Part shown: in pieces, positions 1 through 8,142 of the stretch
How the letters are laid out: the number at the start of each line of letters is the position of its first letter
How positions within the stretch are numbered: position 1 is the first letter of the stretch
Assembly (NCBI GenBank): GCA_964435305.1
Contig: CAYSZH010000002.1
Span: 11,439-75,438 of the forward strand
DNA: 64,000 nt
Direction: 5' to 3'
Origin: Granulosicoccus sp964435305
GTDB lineage: Bacteria > Pseudomonadota > Gammaproteobacteria > Granulosicoccales > Granulosicoccaceae
Translations under genes and position numbers: made by a program
Notes under the pieces: generated by a model
Seen by the model: the letters and a program-made list of their open reading frames with translations, nothing else
Databases searched by the model: none
What the model was told of the DNA's origin: nothing

Positions 1-1
1 A

Positions 2-67
2 AGTGTCTCGCTTGGCGATGATGCTCTGATCTTGACCTCTGAAAAGGCTACGCCCTGCATAAAGTAA
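2..67 (+). CDS. possible 3' end of an upstream gene (partial)
   Basis: The frame beginning at base 2 is open from the window edge to a TAA at 65-67 and would encode the last 21 residues of a protein ending in ATPCIK. Only this short tail is visible, so no family can be named. It could equally be chance, since about 60 bases without a stop is common. The stretch from 68 to 192 holds no gene that I can support. Confidence 0.25.
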   Translation, partial: SVSLGDDALILTSEKATPCIK

Positions 68-192
68 GCGAACTGGCCTTGATCTCGTGCCCTCCCCCAA
101 CATAGTTTGAGCACAATCATGGCTCATATCCTGCTTTAACAAGAGGTTCTTATACCAATACAAGCAATCTAGTCAGCCCGGTTAAGCGTCTC

Positions 193-1467
193 ATGCCTCA
201 ATATTTCTCCACCGAGCCAATGAAGACCAGTAACAACACCTATGCACGCCTGTTGTTCGTGTTGCTAACACTGCTATCTGCTTCATTTACAGACGTTGCC
301 ACAGCATCCAATGCTGAATGCGGCTTAAGCGAATTCACAGCACTTACACATCAATTTGATTCCGGCGCACAATGGTCGTTTTGTTGGAAAATCGACAATC
401 TGCGCGGCTTGGAAATAGCGAATGTATATTACGGCGCACCAAACGAGTCACCCAGGCAGTTGTTAGATTCAGCCAGCATTGCACAAATATTATTTAAGTA
501 TGATGCTGATAGAAAAGCCACTGCAATAATCGGGGAATCCGGCTTGGGCGATATGCACGTTGCTGCTGATAGGCAACAGTGCACTCACGGGCAGATACGC
601 CAATCACTGAACCAAGGCAGTATTTGCACATCTGTACAGGATATCAACACTCTTACGCGTGTAAGACGTTCTGCGTCTTTACGCCGTCATCAGCTAAGCA
701 TTCACGCATGGTCACAATTCGGCAATCATTTCTATAAGCAGCAATGGCAGTTTAGCGAAGATGGCGAGCTCACACCCAGCATGCACATGGCCGGTACCAT
801 CAGCCGCTTTACATCGGATGCTCGCTATGGCGTTGAAGTGCACAAGCCAGGCGACGCACTACAACAGGCCTTAACTACAAATGACAAACTATTTGCGGCG
901 AGTGCCAGCATACTCACAACGTGGCGGTTGACGTTCGCCATTGCTGGAACAGCGCACAACGATATCATCGAAGAATTCAATTTCATTGAAGATGGTACAT
1001 CACCGAATAAGCGCTCACTCGAAAAAACAAAACTCCATACCGAACAGTTTCGACGAGTAAACCGCAGGCAGTTTAGAGCCTGGCATATTCGAGACAGCAC
1101 AATTTCAGCAGGCCCAGCAGGCACAACCAAAGTGGGTTATTACCTTGACCCACAAAGTTCGGGGCACAGCTATATTGCCCCCGATAACCGCTGGGCTGAG
1201 TATGCTTTGGCAATTACAAATGCCAAAGCCTGCGAGCAACTTGCATCCAACAATCAATACACAGAAGGCGATTGCAGCCATAGCCTTTCAGGCTATGTGA
1301 ACAGCGAGTCGCTTGTTGAGCAACCCACCGCGCTTTGGTTTAGTATCGCACGCCATTTTTTGCCAAGCCGCGAAGATTATCCAGCAATAGTTCCAATTGA
1401 ATCTGCCTTTAAGATACAACCGTTTGACTGGTCGGCCCAAACACCGTTCTCGGCGCAGATCAGATAA
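193..1467 (+). CDS. secreted copper-amine-oxidase-like protein lacking catalytic residues
   Basis: This 424-residue protein has an N-terminal signal peptide ending near residue 38; the Met at base 220 is an equally good start. It aligns throughout with the next gene and with the C-terminal catalytic domain of copper amine oxidases: a WSFCW segment near residue 61, a SGLG segment near 116, and a C-terminal PSREDYP followed by IQPF. The residues needed for catalysis are missing. The topaquinone-precursor Tyr is His179 (GNHFY), the His-x-His copper pair is replaced by Ala and Ile just before a TWRL segment, the third ligand is Phe next to a His, and the catalytic-base Asp is Ile. It is therefore probably a non-enzymatic paralogue. 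Its stop overlaps the start of the next gene (TAATG), so the two are likely translated together. That it acts as a partner or chaperone is inference. Confidence 0.75.
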   Translation: MPQYFSTEPMKTSNNTYARLLFVLLTLLSASFTDVATASNAECGLSEFTALTHQFDSGAQWSFCWKIDNLRGLEIANVYYGAPNESPRQLLDSASIAQILFKYDADRKATAIIGESGLGDMHVAADRQQCTHGQIRQSLNQGSICTSVQDINTLTRVRRSASLRRHQLSIHAWSQFGNHFYKQQWQFSEDGELTPSMHMAGTISRFTSDARYGVEVHKPGDALQQALTTNDKLFAASASILTTWRLTFAIAGTAHNDIIEEFNFIEDGTSPNKRSLEKTKLHTEQFRRVNRRQFRAWHIRDSTISAGPAGTTKVGYYLDPQSSGHSYIAPDNRWAEYALAITNAKACEQLASNNQYTEGDCSHSLSGYVNSESLVEQPTALWFSIARHFLPSREDYPAIVPIESAFKIQPFDWSAQTPFSAQIR

Positions 1468-2840
1468 TGGCGATGCGAACAGGCATTGTGCTGCTGTATC
1501 TCTTATATAGCTGGATGCCCAACCCCGCGCTGGCACGCGATGAATGCGATAACGAGCAGCATATACAGGCAGAATTCGGCAATGGAGCAGCCTGGTCACT
1601 TTGCTGGAATTCACGGACACGGGAGAATCTGGTGTTATCCCACGTGCGGTATCAGCCCCCCGGCCAAGTGTTTCTATCCGTGTTTAATAGCTTAAGCTTG
1701 TCCCAGTTACATGTCAGCTATGACGACGACGACATTACATACAATGATGTCACTCAATTTGGTTTGGGCGCACATCATGTCGGTACACTCACAAAGAATG
1801 ACTGTCCCGACGGCGAGCTTATTGATGTTAACGGCAGCCCTGGCCTTTGCACACGCATTAGCGAGAAAGATGAAGCCTATCAAACAGCGCAGGGTTCCCG
1901 GCAAGCACAGGCATTAAGTCTCTTTTCGGTATCACATGTAGGCTCATATGCCTACCTCATTACTTGGACATTCTATTCGGATGGTTCTGTGCAACCAAGC
2001 ATTGGAGCTGCAGGCGCCTTGCAGCGAAGCTCCGATCATACGCATTCACCACACGGCCGGGAGTTGGAAGGCTCACCAGAAAAATCATGGCTATCGCACA
2101 CACACAATTATTACTGGCGCATGGACTTTGATCTTGGAGATAACAATCTTGATGATCGATTTAGTGAAATTGATCTTGTCCCGGACGCACTCGGTCGTCG
2201 ATCCAGGGTCACTCGCACCTTTAGCAACGAAGCCGCCCGCCTAATTGAACCCGATTATATGCGTTCGTGGATGATCAGCAGTGGTAACGAGCCGATCACA
2301 ACAGCTCCTGGATATAGCATCGAGCCACTGCATTATGGCCATAAGCTTGTCAGAGCGGAAACAGAACCATTCACCGAGTACGACATGTTTGTTACGCGTC
2401 AGGCGGATTGCGAGCGTTTTGTCAGTGAAAACGAGAAATATTTCCCTGAATGCGGCAGCGATATACTCGAATTTGTAAATAATGAGCCTATCCACAATGA
2501 GGATATTGTGGTTTGGCACCGCATTTCATTCCACCATGTACCTCGCAATGAAGATCGCTTCAATATGCACTCTCACTGGGATGGTTTTGTTATGCGGGCT
2601 CGCAACCTTAACCAGAGTACACCGGGGCATGATGGCGCGCAGGGTGATTACTTACTTGCCAACAGCGCCAACAATTCGACCGAAATTAGGCTGTTGGAAG
2701 ACCTGGGCGAACCCACGCCAGAATCCAGCGCCACCACCGGGCGGGCGGGCCTGTCAGCCATGCCGCTATCGCTGTTGCTGCTTATTCTTGTGGCGCGAGC
2801 ACGCGGATTAATAAAAACCGTAAATCGTTGCTGGGCATAA
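1467..2840 (+). CDS. secreted copper amine oxidase-like protein, active-site residues present
   Basis: This 457-residue protein has a signal peptide (about residues 1-23) and resembles the catalytic domain of copper-dependent amine oxidases, which oxidise primary amines to aldehydes using copper and a topaquinone cofactor made from a Tyr. Candidate key residues are visible: Asp94 in YNDVTQFGLG as base, Tyr161 in GSYAY as cofactor precursor (usual consensus N-Y-D/E-Y, so the Asn is Ser), copper ligands His211 and His213 in HTHNYYWR, and His357 in HHVPRNEDR. It is shorter than classical enzymes and lacks the N-terminal domains. The C-terminus has a Gly-containing linker, a hydrophobic stretch and Arg residues, resembling a membrane or sorting tail. 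It follows its degenerate paralogue with a one-base overlap. Activity is inferred from residues only. Confidence 0.8.
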   Translation: MAMRTGIVLLYLLYSWMPNPALARDECDNEQHIQAEFGNGAAWSLCWNSRTRENLVLSHVRYQPPGQVFLSVFNSLSLSQLHVSYDDDDITYNDVTQFGLGAHHVGTLTKNDCPDGELIDVNGSPGLCTRISEKDEAYQTAQGSRQAQALSLFSVSHVGSYAYLITWTFYSDGSVQPSIGAAGALQRSSDHTHSPHGRELEGSPEKSWLSHTHNYYWRMDFDLGDNNLDDRFSEIDLVPDALGRRSRVTRTFSNEAARLIEPDYMRSWMISSGNEPITTAPGYSIEPLHYGHKLVRAETEPFTEYDMFVTRQADCERFVSENEKYFPECGSDILEFVNNEPIHNEDIVVWHRISFHHVPRNEDRFNMHSHWDGFVMRARNLNQSTPGHDGAQGDYLLANSANNSTEIRLLEDLGEPTPESSATTGRAGLSAMPLSLLLLILVARARGLIKTVNRCWA

Positions 2841-3091
2841 CCTCTTCAGATCGGCTCCATGGCACAAATCTAGCGTATTCAAGCTGCGATCTGGCCTGAC
2901 TGGGGAGAGCGATATCGGCTGCGTACAGACTTAAGCGTATGCACGTTGCCAATTACATGGATGCTCGTATAAAGCCTCTCACCCAGAATAACGAACAAGG
3001 ATAGTTTCAAGCTTTGCTTAACTACCTGCCTTGTTCAAAAGCTGTGAAACAAGTTGTTGCCAGGATATATATTTACAACAGGACCAATTAC

Positions 3092-5413
3092 ATGAATCAA
3101 CGATCGATACGTGGCTTACCCTTAGCGGTGACCGCTTTTTGCGCAATACTGTTTGCGTCCACAACTTGGGCGTCTCTTGTTGACGACAACCTCCTGACCA
3201 GCTCGAGTACGACAACACCCTGGCAACTGTGTGACACAGACATCACTGGTGTTGATGTATCTGAACTCACAGAAAACAGTTGTGCTTACCGTGAAACCAC
3301 AGCAAGCCCGGGCATTACGTATAAAATGACCTGTGGTGTAGTGACATTGAAATACGCCAGTATTACCTTAGCGTATCTTGATGCCGAAGATAATACACTC
3401 GCCAGTCAAACAACCGATATAAATGGAAATGTATCGGGTGCTTATTCGGTGACCTTGGCAGCCCCTGCAGGAACAAGCACGGCTGCAGTAGGTATTTACG
3501 GAGAACACGGGTCAGGTTTTCAGGATTGCACCTTGTTCGATACCACCCCACCTCCAGAACCAACCAAAGGGTCAATTTCCGGAGTTGCCTGGTTCGATAG
3601 TAACGCTAACAACACGATTGAAAATACTGAACGCTTTATCAGCAGCACACCTGTCGAACTGCAACTCAATGGCAATACCATTGCAAACAGTGAAACAGAT
3701 GCACAAGGTCAATACTATTTCGGCAACCTGGATGTAGATCAGTGCTATACGCTGAATTTCACTCCTGCTGATGCCACGCTGATGCTGGCAAGTATCGCTT
3801 TTGGTGTAGCGTCTCTTGATAACGATGCAGGCCCACTTGGAACGACAGGCGAAAATTGCCTTAGCGAAGCTACCCCTGATGTACAGAATGTTGATGCAGC
3901 ATTTGTAGCGGTGCCCCCAGCGATACCACCAGCTGACTATGCGATTTGCGGTATGACCTGGGTAGATGCCAACGAAGACGGTACATTTAACACTGGCGAC
4001 ACGACGATCAGCCATATTCAAGTGCAATTAATGAATATCACAACAGATGCGCAAAGCACAATAGAAAGCGATGCGAATGGCAACTTCGTCTTCAATGAAC
4101 TAGCTGAAGGTGATTATAAACTCGTGTTCAGCAAGCCAGACGGTTATGAATTTACTCTAAACAGCCAACAAGCCGCCAGCATGGCGAGCATTGCCAATGC
4201 TGATGGCGTAAGCGCCACATTCTCACTGCCTGCCGATGGCAATACATCAAGTGAATCAGCTTGCACACTGCAGTATGCAAATGCAGGCCTGGTTAAGCTG
4301 CCTGTTGCGCTCGACCCCACATTGGCAGAGGACGATTCAGCATCCAACATTGTGGGAATAGATTTCGACTTAGACATTCTAATTAACGACGAGCCATGTG
4401 GTGACATGGTTGAAGAAGTTATCGTACTGGGCCATAACGTGCCTGGCAAGGTTGTCTTTGACGCTAATGCTAACCGACTCCGTGTAACAGACACTACAGC
4501 GGCTGGACGCTTTACAGTTGAATACCTTGTACGTGGTATTTGCGGTTCATACGCCACGGCTGTTGTGACCATTGATCTTTCAGAGCCAGAGCCACCTATT
4601 GTTGCAAGCGCACCGGATGCACCAGTATGCCGTGTAGAAACAGGTGGACGTGCCAACAATGGTGGTGTTGATGTCTTCGTAGCCGAGCAGTTCGGGTTTG
4701 AGCCAGAGTACAATCTGTATGATCGAAATAAAGAACTGGTTGTGACGCTCTCATCAGATGATGTTACGCATCGCGTATTACAAACACGACAAACCGTATT
4801 TTCAGCTCCGTTCTTCAACCTTTGGGAGATTGAATGGAACGGTAGAAACTATGGCTACGATCAAACATCGATTCATTACATGTCAGCCGTAGCAAACGGC
4901 GTTGAATCTGCACTGGCCGCTTGTGCGCGTGATCTTATTTCACCGATAGCACTCGATCTGAATAACGATGGCCACATCAAGCGAATACGCGGTGAATTTA
5001 ATATCGATATAACCGGTGACGGTTATCTTGAGAGCATCACTGAATGGTTTGGACCAGAAGAATCGATTTTGATTGATGCCGGAGCAACAGGAGAAATATC
5101 AGGCGTACATTTATTTGGTAACAAGCCTGGCGTCTATGCCGATGGTTTCCATAAACTATCAAAGCTTGATTCCGACAAGGATGGAAAACTCTCAGGCACA
5201 GAGCTCGAATCATTAGCCATTTGGGTTGATACGAATAGCAATCACTCAGTTGACGATGGAGAAGTTACCACCCTGCGCTCTCATAACATCATGAGCATGC
5301 AGGTCAATCACTATAAGTTTCTCGCAAGAGCAACTCGCACTGATGGCAAGACCATCCTGATGGAAGATGTCTGGTTCCCATTGGCGCCTGTCGCTCAACT
5401 TCACGCGAAGTAA
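3092..5413 (+). CDS. secreted modular protein with SdrD-B-like domains and C-terminal calcium loops
   Basis: An ATG at 3092 begins a clean signal peptide cut after TTWA, giving 773 residues; the open frame extends upstream to a TTG that would spoil the signal. After an N-terminal beta domain come two SdrD-B/Cna-B-like modules. The first starts GSISGVAWFDSNANN and the second at CGMTWVDANEDG; both contain the typical sequence in which a value is carried in a later G-x-Y/F-x-F segment. An Ig-like region with Cys pairs follows. The last 150 residues contain Asp/Asn loops of EF-hand or dockerin type: DLNNDGHI, DSDKDGKLSGTEL and DTNSNHSVDDGEV. A secreted, calcium-stabilised surface or adhesion role is likely, but the partner is unknown. 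The FKBP-like lipoprotein follows 68 bases downstream, past a hairpin. Confidence 0.8.
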   Translation: MNQRSIRGLPLAVTAFCAILFASTTWASLVDDNLLTSSSTTTPWQLCDTDITGVDVSELTENSCAYRETTASPGITYKMTCGVVTLKYASITLAYLDAEDNTLASQTTDINGNVSGAYSVTLAAPAGTSTAAVGIYGEHGSGFQDCTLFDTTPPPEPTKGSISGVAWFDSNANNTIENTERFISSTPVELQLNGNTIANSETDAQGQYYFGNLDVDQCYTLNFTPADATLMLASIAFGVASLDNDAGPLGTTGENCLSEATPDVQNVDAAFVAVPPAIPPADYAICGMTWVDANEDGTFNTGDTTISHIQVQLMNITTDAQSTIESDANGNFVFNELAEGDYKLVFSKPDGYEFTLNSQQAASMASIANADGVSATFSLPADGNTSSESACTLQYANAGLVKLPVALDPTLAEDDSASNIVGIDFDLDILINDEPCGDMVEEVIVLGHNVPGKVVFDANANRLRVTDTTAAGRFTVEYLVRGICGSYATAVVTIDLSEPEPPIVASAPDAPVCRVETGGRANNGGVDVFVAEQFGFEPEYNLYDRNKELVVTLSSDDVTHRVLQTRQTVFSAPFFNLWEIEWNGRNYGYDQTSIHYMSAVANGVESALAACARDLISPIALDLNNDGHIKRIRGEFNIDITGDGYLESITEWFGPEESILIDAGATGEISGVHLFGNKPGVYADGFHKLSKLDSDKDGKLSGTELESLAIWVDTNSNHSVDDGEVTTLRSHNIMSMQVNHYKFLARATRTDGKTILMEDVWFPLAPVAQLHAK

Positions 5414-5429
5414 GCAAAAACTTTACAGC

Positions 5430-5457
5430 TCTGGTAGGGCATTAAGCTCCTACCAGA
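5430..5457 (+). terminator. intergenic hairpin between the SdrD-B protein and the FKBP-like gene
   Basis: A perfect 9-bp inverted repeat (TCTGGTAGG / CCTACCAGA) with a 10-base loop sits 16 bases after the upstream stop. There is no T-run behind it, so it may be a processing or mRNA-stabilising hairpin or a weak attenuator rather than a full terminator. Confidence 0.4.
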
Positions 5458-5481
5458 CCACAAATTATAGAGATTGAAATT

Positions 5482-6003
5482 ATGAATACTTTTGTTAGAA
5501 AAAACGCAATTAGCACGCTGGCTGTTTTGTCATTAAGTGTTGCGGTCGTTGCCTGTGGCGGTAGCAGCAGTGGTGATTCAACAAACGTCACTGAAGCAGG
5601 CTCAGTCATCATCGACAACGACTTCCAATTTCCCACGGTGAACAATTCTGCACAAGGTGTTAGCGTGGACATTCCAGATGGCGCTGTTCCAGCATTTTCA
5701 GCTCGCCGAACGATTACCGCAGGCAGCGGCAATGCGATTGAATTTGGCGACCCAGTTGTCCTGAAATACGATATGTTCAGCTGGACCACAGGTGAGAAAG
5801 TGGAGTCCAGTGAAGACTTTGACGAAGCATTTACTGTTTTGGCGGGTGTTGCGGATGGCGGTGTACCTGAGTATCTTGCCAAGTCTCTGCTTGGCCGTAA
5901 AATCGGCGACACGATGGAAATTGTGTTTGAAGCAGGTATGGAAGACTTACCTGAATATCTCGACAACTCCGATGCGTATGTATTGGTTATTGAGCTGATT
6001 TAA
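5482..6003 (+). CDS. FKBP-like peptidyl-prolyl isomerase domain lipoprotein
   Basis: The 173-residue product has a lipoprotein signal with lipobox VVAC at about residues 22-25, followed by a Gly/Ser-rich tether, so it should be membrane-anchored and face the periplasm or outer surface. From about residue 80 it follows the FKBP fold pattern: a Gly-rich strand, a GDPVVLKYDMF strand, a TGEKVESS loop, a central LLGRKIGDTMEIVF segment and a final VLVIEL strand. The usual aromatic active-site set is not fully recognisable, so isomerase activity is uncertain; it may act as a chaperone for secreted proteins. It lies downstream of the large SdrD-B protein in the same direction, suggesting joint expression. 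Confidence 0.7.
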   Translation: MNTFVRKNAISTLAVLSLSVAVVACGGSSSGDSTNVTEAGSVIIDNDFQFPTVNNSAQGVSVDIPDGAVPAFSARRTITAGSGNAIEFGDPVVLKYDMFSWTTGEKVESSEDFDEAFTVLAGVADGGVPEYLAKSLLGRKIGDTMEIVFEAGMEDLPEYLDNSDAYVLVIELI

Positions 6004-6019
6004 TATTGTTTGTCTATAA

Positions 6020-6046
6020 CATAGCCGCGCCCACGTCGCGGCTATG
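6020..6046 (+). terminator. strong hairpin after the FKBP-like gene
   Basis: CATAGCCGCG and CGCGGCTATG form a perfect 10-bp GC-rich stem with a 7-base loop, 16 bases after the stop codon at 6003. The U-tract is poor, but position and stability make termination the best explanation. Confidence 0.55.
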
Positions 6047-6236
6047 CTTGCTAGAACAACAGGCGCACTTGCCGGTTTAAAGTTGAACTATCTACGATTG
6101 AGCTGATTTTTTCCGAAGCTTCCTAGCAACTCTTGAGCAAACCACGCATTATCCCCTCTTATTAAAAGTCTTAGTACTGCCATTCAATCCTAAGTCGGTT
6201 ATCATCATCAGCGATAAACGATCCCAGAGAGCTTAA

Positions 6237-7628
6237 ATGAATCACCTACCGCTGTTTTTTAAGGTGGAGAAAAAACTGTGCATTGTTGTGGGTGGTGGGA
6301 GAATAGCCAGCAGAAAAACCAAATCGCTGCTCGCCGCTGGCGCAAATGTAACGCTCATAGCGCCCAAGATTCACACCCATTTAGGCAAACTTGCTTCCCA
6401 GGGGCAGATAAGCCATTTGGCAGAAAGCTACCCTTGTGAGCAATTTTCTGAGTTGCTGCCAAGCGCTACATTAGTGCTTGCCTGTACTGATTCAAGCGCT
6501 GTTAACGCTGACATAGCCGCTATGGCAAAGTCTGCTGCTGTGCTGAGCAATATTGCAGACAACCCTGAAGCCGGTGATGTACTTCTACCATCGATTGTCG
6601 ATAGGCACCCACTGACCATAGCGATCAGTAGCGGTGGTGCATCGCCCATTATGACCCGGTTAATCAAACAGCGAATAGAGGCGTATATCCCTTTAGGCGT
6701 GTCTTCCCTTGCAAAGCTTGCCGGTGAATACCGAACACGGGTACGTTCAAAACTGCCAACGCTTGCGCTGCAAAGAAGGTTTTGGGAAAACGCGTTTGAT
6801 GGCGAGGTTTCAAGGCACGCACTTAACGGCGATACAGATCTGGCAAAAGCCACTCTGGAGAGCACACTAACTTCTTTTGCCGAATCAGCAGAACCCGAAG
6901 GTGAGGTCTATCTGGTTGGTGCGGGGCCGGGCGACCCTGACCTACTGACATTTCGTGCTTTACGATTAATACAGCAAGCTGATGTCGTGTTACACGATCG
7001 CCTGGTATCAGAACCGATTTTAAATATGTGCCGAGAAGATGCACAGCGAATCTATGTGGGCAAGAAAAGAGATGTGCATGCAATGCAACAAGAGACCATT
7101 AACGAGACCTTGGTCAAATTCGCTCAGGAGGGTAAACGTGTTTTGCGCTTAAAAGGCGGTGATCCTTTTATTTTTGGGCGCGGTGGCGAAGAGATTGAAA
7201 CATTGTCTGATCACGGTGTACGCTTTCAGGTTGTACCCGGCATTACCGCGGCATCCGGTTGTGCCAGCTATGCAGGCATTCCATTGACTCACAGAGATCA
7301 TGCGCAATCGTGTGTATTCGTGACCGGGCATCTAAAAGACGGCACGCTCGATTTGCCCTGGGACAAACTGGTATTACAATCACAAACAATCGTGTGCTAC
7401 ATGGGACTTGTGGGTTTGCCAGTCATATGCGAACAGCTGATCAAACATGGGCTGAATAGCGATACGCCAGCTGCCCTGGTGGAAAGAGGCACCACTAAAA
7501 ATCAGAATGTTTATACCGGTACTGTCTCAAGCTTACCAGAGATAATAAGTACAAAAGAGGTTCGCGCACCTACATTAATCATCATTGGCAGCGTTGTCTC
7601 GCTACACAGAAAACTTGCCTGGTATTGA
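6237..7628 (+). CDS. cysG: siroheme synthase (uroporphyrinogen methyltransferase / precorrin-2 dehydrogenase / ferrochelatase)
   Basis: The 463-residue protein has the length and architecture of enterobacterial-type CysG. The N-terminal half has a dinucleotide-binding motif (VVGGGRIASRK near residue 17) and the ISSGGASPIMTRLIKQ segment of the precorrin-2 dehydrogenase/ferrochelatase. The C-terminal half begins VYLVGAGPGDPDLLT near residue 224 and has LKGGDPFIFGRGGEE, the S-adenosylmethionine-dependent uroporphyrinogen-III methyltransferase signature. Together these convert uroporphyrinogen III to siroheme, the cofactor of sulfite and nitrite reductases, in the cytoplasm. An AGAGAG sequence lies six bases before the ATG. 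No assimilatory sulfate genes adjoin it here. Confidence 0.97.
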   Translation: MNHLPLFFKVEKKLCIVVGGGRIASRKTKSLLAAGANVTLIAPKIHTHLGKLASQGQISHLAESYPCEQFSELLPSATLVLACTDSSAVNADIAAMAKSAAVLSNIADNPEAGDVLLPSIVDRHPLTIAISSGGASPIMTRLIKQRIEAYIPLGVSSLAKLAGEYRTRVRSKLPTLALQRRFWENAFDGEVSRHALNGDTDLAKATLESTLTSFAESAEPEGEVYLVGAGPGDPDLLTFRALRLIQQADVVLHDRLVSEPILNMCREDAQRIYVGKKRDVHAMQQETINETLVKFAQEGKRVLRLKGGDPFIFGRGGEEIETLSDHGVRFQVVPGITAASGCASYAGIPLTHRDHAQSCVFVTGHLKDGTLDLPWDKLVLQSQTIVCYMGLVGLPVICEQLIKHGLNSDTPAALVERGTTKNQNVYTGTVSSLPEIISTKEVRAPTLIIIGSVVSLHRKLAWY

Positions 7629-7703
7629 CAAAAAATGCAGCCAAATGCAGATCATGTAAGTTGCAACGATCGGAACAGAGGCTTGCCCGAATCAAAGAAA
7701 TAA

Positions 7704-7723
7704 GGGGCGTTAAGCAACACCCC
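7704..7723 (-). terminator. terminator of the small acidic protein gene
   Basis: GGGGCGTT and AACACCCC pair around an AAGC loop with one mismatch. On the minus strand the hairpin is followed by a T-rich stretch and lies just beyond the stop of the small gene at 7730, which also separates it from convergent cysG. Confidence 0.5.
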
Positions 7724-7729
7724 TGTCAA

Positions 7730-7975
7730 TCATCCGTAGTCAAAATCAGCCCAATCATCGGGCAATACGGTGGAACCCGAAAGGTCGTTAAAATTTTCCT
7801 GTACAAATTCAACATCACCCGGATTCAACTCAGATTCATCGATTACTCTGTCAGGCGACAAATCTAAATCTTCGAACAGATCATCATCCCAGTTTTCATC
7901 ATTAATACTTTCGACAAAAAAACTGTCTTCATCAAGGAGATCATTCTCTACTACTGCTAACTGTGGCTCACTCAT
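7730..7975 (-). CDS. very acidic small protein of unknown function
   Basis: This 81-residue protein starts MSEPQLAVVEND and is extremely acidic: I count 27 Asp/Glu against one Arg and no Lys. It has no signal peptide, membrane segment or Cys. A good ribosome site (AGGAAACAGGAACA before the ATG) and a hairpin behind the stop support a real gene. I do not recognise the family. Small acidic proteins of this kind include DNA mimics and partner-binding regulators, but nothing in the neighbourhood (cysG, a membrane peptidase) points to one role. Confidence 0.7.
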   Translation of the reverse strand: MSEPQLAVVENDLLDEDSFFVESINDENWDDDLFEDLDLSPDRVIDESELNPGDVEFVQENFNDLSGSTVLPDDWADFDYG

Positions 7976-8142
7976 TGTTCCTGTTTCCTGCTTAGTGCAC
8001 CTTGCACAAAAGCGTTAGCGGCCAGCCTTTCTTTCAGATCAAGATTGCCCAAACAGGCTTACGCGAATACAGTCACATGAAGACGTGTTTTATAACAGTT
8101 GATTGTGCAATGGCTCAAATATTTAATGTCAAGAAAATCTAA

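Noticed and set aside
4144..4818. A 224-codon open frame on the minus strand
   Set aside because: It lies entirely antisense to the SdrD-B protein gene and has Ser/Thr-rich, low-information text with no ribosome site. It is a shadow frame.
7625..8018. Two plus-strand frames downstream of cysG
   Set aside because: They overlap the small acidic gene on the other strand, lack ribosome sites and give no family-like protein.
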